From: Micromonospora terminaliae
GTDB taxonomy: Bacteria > Actinomycetota > Actinomycetes > Mycobacteriales > Micromonosporaceae
NCBI RefSeq assembly: GCF_009671205.1
Contig: NZ_CP045309.1
Location: 806,001 to 870,000 of the forward strand
DNA: 64,000 nt
Reading direction: 5' to 3'
Shown: positions 8,999 to 15,773 of the stretch, one piece after another
Numbering within the stretch: the first letter of the stretch is position 1
How the letters are laid out: the number at the start of each line of letters is the position of its first letter
The notes under the pieces: model-generated
Seen by the model: only the letters and a program-made list of their open reading frames with translations
Databases searched by the model: none
Told to the model about the DNA's origin: nothing
Translations under genes and position numbers: made by a program

Positions 8999-10525
8999 TC
9001 AGGCGTTGGCGGGGACACCGCCGTCGGGGCCGGGGGCCGGCTCGGAGGTGGCCTCCGCCTCGGGGGCGAGCCGCGGCGCCGGGGTGCGCACCGCGAACGC
9101 GTCGAAGCTCGGCCGCTCCAGCGAGGCCCGCTCCAGGAACGGCTCGGCGCTGGGCCGCTCGCCGTCGGCCCGCTCGCCGGGATCGGGATCGGCGGCCGCG
9201 TCGGTCACGGCGGCCGGCACGGCCACCGCGGCCGGGGCGGGCACCACCACGGGGGTGGGCTCCGCCGGTGTTCCGGCGGGCCGCGGCGCCACCATCGGGT
9301 ACTCGGCCGTCTCCACACCGCCGGCGGCCGCCGCCATCACCGCCGCCGCGGCCAGGTCGGCGACCCGCTTGGCCTCCCGCTGCACCCGGGCCCGGGTCTC
9401 CTTCGCGTGCTGCTCGGCGAGGTCGGCCGCGCGCCGCGCGTCCGCCAGCCGCTTGGTCTCCGCCGTCAGGTCCCGGCGTACGGCGACCAGCTGCTCCTCC
9501 AGCGCGGCGCCCTGCTCCTCGACCGCGGCGATGTCCCGGCGGGTCCGCTCCAGCTCCTGGCCGGCCGTCTCCAGCTCGGCCTTGAGCTGCGTCAGCGCCT
9601 CCTGCCGCTGCTGGACCTCCTGCTGCACCGTGGTGAGCTGCTCCTGGTGCGCCGCGGTCTCCTCGTCGGCCCGCTCGCGCACCTCGGTGGCGTACTGCTG
9701 CGCCTCGGCGACCAGGGCGGCGATGTCGCGCTCCGCGGCGGCGGCCCGGTCGGCCAGCTCCTGCTCGGCCGCGGCCCGCTGCTCGTCCAGCTCCCGGGCC
9801 ATGGTGGCCTGCCACTGGGCCAGCTCCTGCTGGGCCTTGCTCCGGTTGGCCTGTACCTCCTGCTGGATCTGGGTGCGCGCCGCCTTCACCAGCGCCTCGG
9901 ACGCGGAGCGGGCCTGCTCGACCTGCTGGGCGCTCTGCTCGGCGATCCGCTTCGCCTCCTGCTGGGCCCGGTCGTGGGCGGCCTGCCCCTCGACGCGCAG
10001 CTTCTCCGTCAGCTCGCGGATCGCGGTGAGCTCCGCCTGCGCGGCGGTGTGCCGCTCCTCGTCCACCTTCTCCTGCTCGGCCCGGCGCGTGGACAGCTCC
10101 TCGGCCAGCTCGCGCCGCTCCCGGTCCGCCTCGTCGCGCGCGGCGGCCAGCACCTTCTCCGCCTGCGCCTGGAGCTCGGCGGCGCGCTTCGTGGCCGCCT
10201 CGGTGATCTGCCCGGCCTGCTTCTCCGCCAGGTCGAGGATCTGGTCGACCATGGGGCCGAGGTCGCGGAAGGACGCCCGGTCCACCTGCGTCGGGCGCTG
10301 CCGCAGCTCGGCGGCCTCCGTCTGCGCTCGCTGCGCCTGCGCGGTCAGCTCCCGGACCTGGGCGTACGCGCGGTCGCGCTCGGCCGTCACGGCGGTCAGC
10401 TCACCGTCCACCTGCTCGACGTACCGGTCCACCTGGCGTTTGTCGTAGCCGCGCAGCGCCGGGTCGAACCTCGGCCGCGCGGACACGTCGTCGTGGGGTG
10501 CGAACGGTTCCTCGCCGTTGGACAT
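8999..10525 (-). CDS. DivIVA-like long coiled-coil protein
   Basis: 508-aa cytoplasmic protein. The N terminus (FDPALRGYDKRQVDRYV, about residues 19-35) resembles the membrane-binding DivIVA start. It is followed by a nearly uninterrupted Ala/Glu/Gln/Arg coiled coil from about 36 to 395, then a disordered Pro/Ala-rich tail. This resembles actinobacterial filament or polarity proteins (DivIVA, Scy, FilP family), which scaffold tip growth or cell-wall assembly; that role is inferred. ATG 10525 has GGAGG 7 nt upstream. The tail gives no motif I recognise. The gene lies downstream of the MEDS pair on the same strand but 156 bp away, so it probably has its own promoter. Confidence 0.83.
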   Translation of the reverse strand: MSNGEEPFAPHDDVSARPRFDPALRGYDKRQVDRYVEQVDGELTAVTAERDRAYAQVRELTAQAQRAQTEAAELRQRPTQVDRASFRDLGPMVDQILDLAEKQAGQITEAATKRAAELQAQAEKVLAAARDEADRERRELAEELSTRRAEQEKVDEERHTAAQAELTAIRELTEKLRVEGQAAHDRAQQEAKRIAEQSAQQVEQARSASEALVKAARTQIQQEVQANRSKAQQELAQWQATMARELDEQRAAAEQELADRAAAAERDIAALVAEAQQYATEVRERADEETAAHQEQLTTVQQEVQQRQEALTQLKAELETAGQELERTRRDIAAVEEQGAALEEQLVAVRRDLTAETKRLADARRAADLAEQHAKETRARVQREAKRVADLAAAAVMAAAAGGVETAEYPMVAPRPAGTPAEPTPVVVPAPAAVAVPAAVTDAAADPDPGERADGERPSAEPFLERASLERPSFDAFAVRTPAPRLAPEAEATSEPAPGPDGGVPANA

Positions 10526-10681
10526 GCGCCATCCTCCGTCGGTTCGCCAGCGCCAGGCCGGCGGATGACCGCCCCGCAGGGCATGATGAGGCGCAACGGT
10601 ACCGCCGCCGGCGCGCGGGTTCCGCCCCGCCCCGCCCGCGATCGTGAACTCGGGTCCACCTGGGCCGCCGGGCGGTCCGAC

Positions 10682-11644
10682 TCACACCGGGAAGTACGGG
10701 TTTCCGGCGGTCAGCCGGATGGTGAAGCCGTCGGTGTCCCGGTGCAGCGCCACGTGGTTGCACGACTGGTGGCTGATCCACAGGCCCAGGCCGCCGGCGG
10801 CGCCGTTGCCCGCGGGCAGCAGCCCGGCGTACGGGTCGGCCGGGCCGGGACCCCGGTCCTGCACGGTCACCACCATCCGGTCCGGCGCGCTCCACAGCCG
10901 CATCCGCACCGGCGGCACGCCGTGGCGCAGCGCGTTGCTCACCACCTCGCTGACCGAGACGACCAGGTCGTCGAGGTGGTCGGCCGGGAGCTGGCCGCGG
11001 TGTGCGGCACGGACCGCGTCGCGCGCCTCGGCCGGGGCCGGGTCGACCAGCTCGACCGCCGGCCCCGTGCGCTGCAGCGGGTCGGGCAGCATGGGGCGTG
11101 GCTCGGCCAGATAGGCCGCCGGCTCGGTGTAGGCGTCGGTCGGCTTGTGGCTGCCGTCCGGCAACGCCACCCGTGGATGGGTCCGCACCACGTCCGCCAG
11201 CACCCGGGACGGGCTGTCCCGGACGTCGTACGCGCACATGCTCCAGAGCGGGAAGTCGTCGTAGGCGTGGTTGATGGCCGACTCGTAACGGGCCCACCAG
11301 TCCCAGGTGGCGCCCAGCGCGGCCGGCGGCAGCTCGCCGACGATCCGGATCTGCCGGGCGCCCTCGGCCACGTACGAGCCGAGCAGCTTCCGGTAGGCGC
11401 GGATCGCGGCGGTCGGGCGGGCGTAGAGGTCGGCACCGGGCAGGAAGGTGACGCCGGCGCCGGCGGGCAGGGCGCGGCGGACCAGATCGGCGTTGCGCTC
11501 GCCGAGGCCGACCACGGTCGGCTCCCCGGCCTCGACGCCGCCGAGCAGGAACGGCAGGACCACGGCCAGGAGGTGCTCGTCGGAGTCGTAGAGGATGGCC
11601 TCGTGGTAGTAGCCCACGTGGCCGGCGGCGGCTCCCGTCCTCAT
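10682..11644 (-). CDS. MEDS sensory domain-HATPase (anti-sigma kinase-like) protein
   Basis: 320-aa protein combining an N-terminal MEDS (DcmR-type sensory) domain, about residues 10-160, with a C-terminal GHKL ATPase of RsbW/anti-sigma type. The ATPase has the N box SEVVSNALRHG (Glu233, Asn237), a G1 box QDRGPG (262-267) and a G2 box GGLGL (284-288). Such ATPases bind or phosphorylate partners in partner-switching stress circuits. The ATG at 11644 overlaps the stop of the upstream MEDS-STAS gene as ATGA, so the two proteins are co-produced. No transmembrane segment is present, so sensing is cytoplasmic. The ligand of the MEDS domain is unknown; family proposals include hydrocarbon-type ligands. 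Confidence 0.86.
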   Translation of the reverse strand: MRTGAAAGHVGYYHEAILYDSDEHLLAVVLPFLLGGVEAGEPTVVGLGERNADLVRRALPAGAGVTFLPGADLYARPTAAIRAYRKLLGSYVAEGARQIRIVGELPPAALGATWDWWARYESAINHAYDDFPLWSMCAYDVRDSPSRVLADVVRTHPRVALPDGSHKPTDAYTEPAAYLAEPRPMLPDPLQRTGPAVELVDPAPAEARDAVRAAHRGQLPADHLDDLVVSVSEVVSNALRHGVPPVRMRLWSAPDRMVVTVQDRGPGPADPYAGLLPAGNGAAGGLGLWISHQSCNHVALHRDTDGFTIRLTAGNPYFPV

Positions 11645-12468
11645 CGGACCACCTCCACCCGCACCTCGGTCAGGTCGAGCAGCTCGACCAGCCGCGCCGC
11701 GGCGGAGTGCGAGGTGCGCAGTACGGCGGTGGCGTCGTGCCGCCGGGCGTGGTCGCGCAGGTGCAGCAGGCAGCGGTGGTCGACGAAGCGCAGTCCGGCC
11801 GCCTCGAACACGAGCCGGCCGCCGACCGGGCGCGGGTCGGCCCGGTCCAGCGCGGCGGCGAAGAGCCGGTGGTTGGACGGGTCCAGCTCGCCGCCGAGCT
11901 CGACCACCGCGTCCCCGCCACCGGCGTGCAGCCGGAACAGCACGTCGGCGTTGGTCTCGGGGTGCATGCAGGCCAGCTCGGCGATCGCGGCGTCGCCGAG
12001 CTCCCGCCGGTCGTAGGCGCAGACCGCCGACATCGGGTGCCGGCGCATCCAGTGGTCGATGAGGTGCTCGTACCGGGCGAACGCCGCCCGCTGGGCGGGA
12101 GAGCGAACCAGGGCGGTGGCCTCGGCCACCACCCGCAGGCCGGTGTAGCCGGCGGCCAGCGCGTCGCGGGTGGCCGCCGCGTAGGCCCGGACCTGCTTCT
12201 CCGGGTCGACGATCTCGTCGTGGCGGTAGGCCCGCTCCACGGGGACCAGCCGGAGCGCGCGCCGGCTCAGTGCGGTGTCGCGACCGGGGAGGCGCGCCAG
12301 CCGGCCGGCCAGCACGTCGGGGTCACCGGGACCGACCAGCCAGACCTGCTCGCCGGCCGCGAGGCCCGCGGCCAGGTGGGCGACCGCCCGGGCGTCCAGC
12401 GCCGCCGGGTCGTCGTAGGCCACGCAGAGGTGACCGTACGTCGTCGACGACGCGCTTCCGCTGGTCAC
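11641..12468 (-). CDS. MEDS sensory domain-STAS (anti-sigma factor antagonist-like) protein
   Basis: 275-aa protein with a MEDS domain (about residues 10-170) followed by a STAS domain (about 176-272). In classical anti-anti-sigma factors the STAS phosphorylation site reads D-S/T-S-G. Here the same place reads RFVDHRCL with Asp230-His231, so the phosphorylatable Ser/Thr is missing. It starts at GTG 12468 with GGAG 8 nt upstream and is the first gene of a two-gene operon with MEDS-HATPase (4-bp overlap). The co-occurrence of the same sensor domain on STAS and on HATPase modules implies a matched partner-switching pair. No sigma factor gene is adjacent. Confidence 0.86.
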   Translation of the reverse strand: MTSGSASSTTYGHLCVAYDDPAALDARAVAHLAAGLAAGEQVWLVGPGDPDVLAGRLARLPGRDTALSRRALRLVPVERAYRHDEIVDPEKQVRAYAAATRDALAAGYTGLRVVAEATALVRSPAQRAAFARYEHLIDHWMRRHPMSAVCAYDRRELGDAAIAELACMHPETNADVLFRLHAGGGDAVVELGGELDPSNHRLFAAALDRADPRPVGGRLVFEAAGLRFVDHRCLLHLRDHARRHDATAVLRTSHSAAARLVELLDLTEVRVEVVR

Positions 12469-12677
12469 TCGGCCCGCTCCACGCGGCCAGTCTAGGTCCA
12501 CTCCGGCACGGCCACCTCCCGGCCACCGTGTGGTTCGCGTACGGCACCCTCGGCCAGCCGGTCGCGGGTGACGATCGGACCGTGCCCGAGGACCCGGCAC
12601 CGGTTCCGGTGGGCGGCGACGACCCGCGCCACCCGCGTCGTGATGGTCCGGATGGCGCGGTACCACGCCCGACCGGC

Positions 12678-13148
12678 ATGCTGTACCGCGTGCCGATCAC
12701 CGTCCGTGAGCTGACCGGGGCGGACTGGCCGCGGCTGTGGCCGATGCTGCGCGACATGGGCGTCGGCGACGGGCCCGCCGAGATCCACCGCGAGCGGTTC
12801 CTGCTGCTGCTCGCCGATCCCCGCTGGGCGCTGCTCGGCGCGGTCGGCGACGACGGGCTGGGCGGGTACGCCGCCGCCCAGGACCACGGGCCGCACCTGC
12901 GCTCCGGCGACGCGCACCGCACGGTGCGCCTGCACGACCTGTACGTACGCCCGGACCGGCGCGGGCGCGGCGCCGGCCGTGCGCTGCTGGCCGCCGTGTC
13001 GGAGTGGGCGGCCGGGCGGGCCCGTCACCTGGAGTGGCAGGCCCACCGGGAGCGGGCGGCGCCCTTCTACGAGCGGCTCGGCCACCGCGGCGATCCCTGC
13101 CCGCAGCCCGACTACCCGACCTTCCTGGTCGACCTCGGGCCGCGCTGA
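12678..13148 (+). CDS. GNAT family N-acetyltransferase
   Basis: 156-aa acetyltransferase. The acetyl-CoA pyrophosphate-binding loop is evident as RPDRRGRGAGRALL (about residues 95-108), preceded by a beta strand LHDLYV, and the C-terminal APFYERLGHR element is typical of GNAT proteins. The acceptor is unknown. The ATG at 12678 is used. No Shine-Dalgarno sequence is visible, and a GTG four codons downstream (12690) is an alternative. It is divergent from the MEDS operon with 209 bp between starts and is followed after 24 bp by the convergent 2H phosphoesterase gene. A short hairpin (13154-13169) lies between the stops. Confidence 0.83.
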   Translation: MLYRVPITVRELTGADWPRLWPMLRDMGVGDGPAEIHRERFLLLLADPRWALLGAVGDDGLGGYAAAQDHGPHLRSGDAHRTVRLHDLYVRPDRRGRGAGRALLAAVSEWAAGRARHLEWQAHRERAAPFYERLGHRGDPCPQPDYPTFLVDLGPR

Positions 13149-13172
13149 CCCCGCCGCGCCCGTGCGCGGGAG

Positions 13173-13688
13173 TCAGGCGAGCGGGTGGGAGATCCCGCGG
13201 GCGTGGTCGGTGACGGCGGCGCCGACCACGGTGGCGGTGAGCGGCAGCACCTCGAGGCAGCGGCGCACCGCCGCGGCCAGCAGGGTGTTCGGCACCCGCA
13301 TGGACAGCGTGCAGTGGGGCACCCAGCGGCCCGGCTGGTAGTGCTCCACGAGGCCGATGCCGGCCCGGGCCAGCCGCTCGTGCACCGCGCCGTGGTGGGC
13401 CAGGAGCTCCGGGGTGGGTGCCGGACCGAGCCAGAGCACCCGCCCCACGAACTGCCCGGCGTGCTGGAACTCCAGCCGCAGCGGGGCGGCCACCACCATC
13501 CCGGCCAGCGCCTCGGCGACCCGGTGCGGGTCGAGACGCGGCGCGACCGCCAGCGACACGTGCGGCCGGTGCCGCTGCTCCAGCAGCGACTTCATGCTCT
13601 GCACGCCCTCGGCCTCCAACGCGTCCCAGAGCACCCGGATCCGCCGGGTGGCGTCGGTGTCGAGATACAGCTCCAGCGCCGCGACCAC
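13173..13688 (-). CDS. 2H phosphoesterase (2'-5' RNA ligase/LigT-like)
   Basis: 171-aa protein with the two H-x-S/T motifs that define the 2H phosphoesterase superfamily: His43-Val-Ser45 in RPHVSLAV and His125-Cys-Thr127 in WVPHCTLSM. Family members act on 2',3'-cyclic or 2'-5' phosphodiester bonds in RNA or nucleotides. The length fits bacterial LigT/CPDase-like proteins and no extra domain is present. The start GTG at 13688 has an AGG-containing purine stretch about 8 nt upstream. It is divergent from the DinB gene at 13775 (86-bp gap), with no clear functional partner nearby. Confidence 0.88.
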   Translation of the reverse strand: MVAALELYLDTDATRRIRVLWDALEAEGVQSMKSLLEQRHRPHVSLAVAPRLDPHRVAEALAGMVVAAPLRLEFQHAGQFVGRVLWLGPAPTPELLAHHGAVHERLARAGIGLVEHYQPGRWVPHCTLSMRVPNTLLAAAVRRCLEVLPLTATVVGAAVTDHARGISHPLA

Positions 13689-13774
13689 GCGATCACCCTA
13701 AGGGGGTGAGGTTTGCCGCCCGGCCTGGGCGGTACTGCCTCCGGTGGCACCGACGGCGGAGGAGCGTGGGACCC

Positions 13775-14284
13775 GTGGACGCGAACGACCTGCTGACCGA
13801 TGCGTTCGGCCGGCTGCCCGACCTGGTGGCGGGAGCGATCGAGGGACTGAGCCCGGAGCAGCTGCGGCAGGCCCCGGCCGCCGGGGCGAACCCGGTGGGC
13901 TGGCTGGTCTGGCACCTCACCCGGATCCAGGATCACCAGGTCAGCGACGTCATGGGGGAGGAGCAGCTCTGGGCCGGCGGCGACTGGGCGGGCCGGTTCG
14001 GGCTGGCCGCCGACCCGGACGACACCGGATACGCGCACAGCCCCGAGCAGGTCGCCCGGGTGCGGCCGGAGGACGGCCGGGTGCTGCTCGACTACCACCG
14101 GGCGGTGGTCGACCGGACCCTGGCGTACCTGCGCGGGCTGCGTCCGGCCGACCTGGACCGGGTGGTGGACGAGAACTGGGATCCGCCGATCACCCTCGGG
14201 GTGCGGCTGGTGAGCACGCTGGACGACGACCTCCAGCACGTCGGTCAGGCCGCCTACGTGCGCGGGCTCATCCAGCGGGGCTGA
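13775..14284 (+). CDS. DinB family (DUF664-like) protein
   Basis: 169-aa four-helix-bundle protein of the DinB superfamily. Metal-ligand candidates are His in WHLTRIQDH (about residues 49-56) and a C-terminal His in DLQHVGQAAYVRG. Actinobacterial members include mycothiol-dependent enzymes and metal-dependent thiol transferases; the particular reaction here is unknown. I chose GTG 13775, with GGAG about 10 nt upstream; an in-frame GTG at 13766 is too close to that site. The 3' end overlaps the convergent GH88/105-like gene by 17 bp. A second DinB protein is encoded at 19616-20122. Confidence 0.85.
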   Translation: MDANDLLTDAFGRLPDLVAGAIEGLSPEQLRQAPAAGANPVGWLVWHLTRIQDHQVSDVMGEEQLWAGGDWAGRFGLAADPDDTGYAHSPEQVARVRPEDGRVLLDYHRAVVDRTLAYLRGLRPADLDRVVDENWDPPITLGVRLVSTLDDDLQHVGQAAYVRGLIQRG

Positions 14285-15242
14285 CGGCCGCCCGGGCGCG
14301 GCGCAGCGCGGCGTGCCCGAGCAGGTGGAACGCCTGCGCCTCCGGGGAGGTGCCGGGCCCCGTGAAGTCCGGCGCCCCGCTGACCCCGGTCACCCGTCCG
14401 AGGCGGTCCACCCGCCGGGCCGCGGCCGCCAGCAGGTCGGCGCCGGTGCCCAGCCACGACGCCGGCAGCCACCCGTCGGCCACCCCGGTGAGCGCCGCGT
14501 ACCCGAGAAGCTGGGCGGTGTTCGCCTCCCGGAACGAGCGGGGGTCGTCGAGCACGTCGGGGAAGAGCCCGTCGTCGGCCCGGTACGCCAGGCAGGCGTC
14601 CAGCACGGTGCGGGCGTGCGCGGCCAGCTCGGCGCGGGGCCCGGCCGGCCAGTCCGGCGCCAGGCGCAGCGCCCGGGCGATGCCGGCCACCACCCAGCCG
14701 TTGCCGGTGCCCCAGGGGCGCGGCTGGTCCAGCTCACCCCGGTCGGAGTCCCAGCGGGCCGCGTAGAGGCCGGTGCGCGGGTCGAACAACCGGCGGCGGT
14801 GCCCCTCGACCTGCGCGGCGGCCAGGTCGGTCCGGCCGGCCAGCGCCAGCAGCGGCACCACCATGTACACCGTGTCCGCCCACACCTGGCGGCTGTCGAG
14901 GAGGTGGAACAGGGTGCCGTCGGCGGCCCGGGGCGCCCGGGCGACCAGCCAGTCGAGCTGCGCGTCCAGGGCGGCGGCGTAGCGCGGGTCCCCGTCGGTC
15001 GCTGCCGCGTGGCGGACCGCCTCGCCGCAGGCCGCCCCGTTGACGGCGCCGGCCTCGCCGGACACGTCGCCGAGCCGCCCGTCCGGATGCTGCCGGGTCA
15101 CCGCCGCGTCGGCGACCAGCAGGGCCAGCTCGCCGAGCCCGAGGTCGAGCAGGGCGTGCCCGGTCACCCCCTGCTCCCACGACTGGCGCTGCATGGCCAG
15201 CAGCGCGGCGAGCACCCGGTCGGTCGTGGCGTCCCCGGTCAT
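14268..15242 (-). CDS. Glycoside hydrolase family 88/105-like protein
   Basis: 324-aa (alpha/alpha)6-barrel protein resembling unsaturated glucuronyl/rhamnogalacturonyl hydrolases (YteR/RhiN). The diagnostic stretch RQVWADTVYMVVPLL contains Asp123, at the place of the family's catalytic acid, and PWGTGNGWVVAGIARAL (about residues 188-204) is a further family hallmark. There is no signal peptide, so it would act on imported oligosaccharides. The start is ATG 15242, which lies 7 nt from GGAGG; the in-frame ATG at 15248 is only 1 nt from it. It is divergent from the SCP2/debranching pair, and the shared upstream region has a palindrome (15302-15320) that may coordinate sugar-dependent expression (inference). 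Confidence 0.85.
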   Translation of the reverse strand: MTGDATTDRVLAALLAMQRQSWEQGVTGHALLDLGLGELALLVADAAVTRQHPDGRLGDVSGEAGAVNGAACGEAVRHAAATDGDPRYAAALDAQLDWLVARAPRAADGTLFHLLDSRQVWADTVYMVVPLLALAGRTDLAAAQVEGHRRRLFDPRTGLYAARWDSDRGELDQPRPWGTGNGWVVAGIARALRLAPDWPAGPRAELAAHARTVLDACLAYRADDGLFPDVLDDPRSFREANTAQLLGYAALTGVADGWLPASWLGTGADLLAAAARRVDRLGRVTGVSGAPDFTGPGTSPEAQAFHLLGHAALRRARAAVSPAG

Positions 15243-15301
15243 CCCCATTCCTCCGCAGTACCCGACTTCCGCCCGGCGCACCAGCCCGAAGCACCAGCCG
15301 G

Positions 15302-15332
15302 CTCACCCGCAGCGGGTGAGTTGGACTCACCC
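15302..15332. promoter_or_regulatory. Palindrome plus third half-site, candidate operator
   Basis: Perfect palindrome with 9-bp arms around a single central base (CTCACCCGC, A, GCGGGTGAG) at 15302-15320. A further CTCACCC half-site follows at 15326-15332. It lies between the divergent GH88/105-like gene (start 15242) and the SCP2/debranching pair (start 15402), 60 and 82 bp from the starts. Placement and symmetry fit a dimeric repressor site; the regulator is not encoded next door. Confidence 0.55.
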
Positions 15333-15401
15333 GAGCGGCGGGGACCCTGCGGGGGCGGGCGGAGCCGCCCGGCGACCGGACCGGGAGCGACGGGAGGGAC
15401 C

Positions 15402-15773
15402 ATGAGCGCGGCGGAGTACCTGACCCGGCGGATGGCCGGCCGGCACCCCGACCTGCCGGAGAACACCGGCGGCACGATCCGGCTGGACCTGGGGGACGGG
15501 GCGCGGACCGAGCACTGGTACCTGACGATCGCGCACCAGGAGGTGCGGGTGGACCGCATCTCGGAGGACGCCGACCTGGTGGTCCGCGCCGACCGGGAGG
15601 TGTTCGACCGGATCGCCGCCGGCCGGCTGAACGCGGCCGCGGCGTTGCTGCGCAACGACCTCACCGCGCAGGGCGACCTGCGGCTGCTGCTGTCGCTGCG
15701 GCGGCTCTTCCCGGGCCCGGCCGACGCCCGGCACCCCCGCGAGCTGGGCTGCGCCGGAGTGGCGACGCGATGA
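15402..15773 (+). CDS. SCP2 sterol-binding-domain protein
   Basis: 123-aa protein made up almost entirely of an SCP2-like fold: the TIRLDLGDGARTEHWYL strand pair, then DADLVVRADREVFDRIAAGRLNAA, typical of SCP2 domains that bind lipids or serve as auxiliary domains. No membrane segment or signal peptide. The ATG at 15402 follows GGGAGGGACC. Its stop overlaps the ATG of the debranching-like gene (ATGA at 15770), so the two are translationally coupled and probably act together. What an SCP2 protein contributes to a sugar hydrolase is not known to me. Confidence 0.82.
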   Translation: MSAAEYLTRRMAGRHPDLPENTGGTIRLDLGDGARTEHWYLTIAHQEVRVDRISEDADLVVRADREVFDRIAAGRLNAAAALLRNDLTAQGDLRLLLSLRRLFPGPADARHPRELGCAGVATR

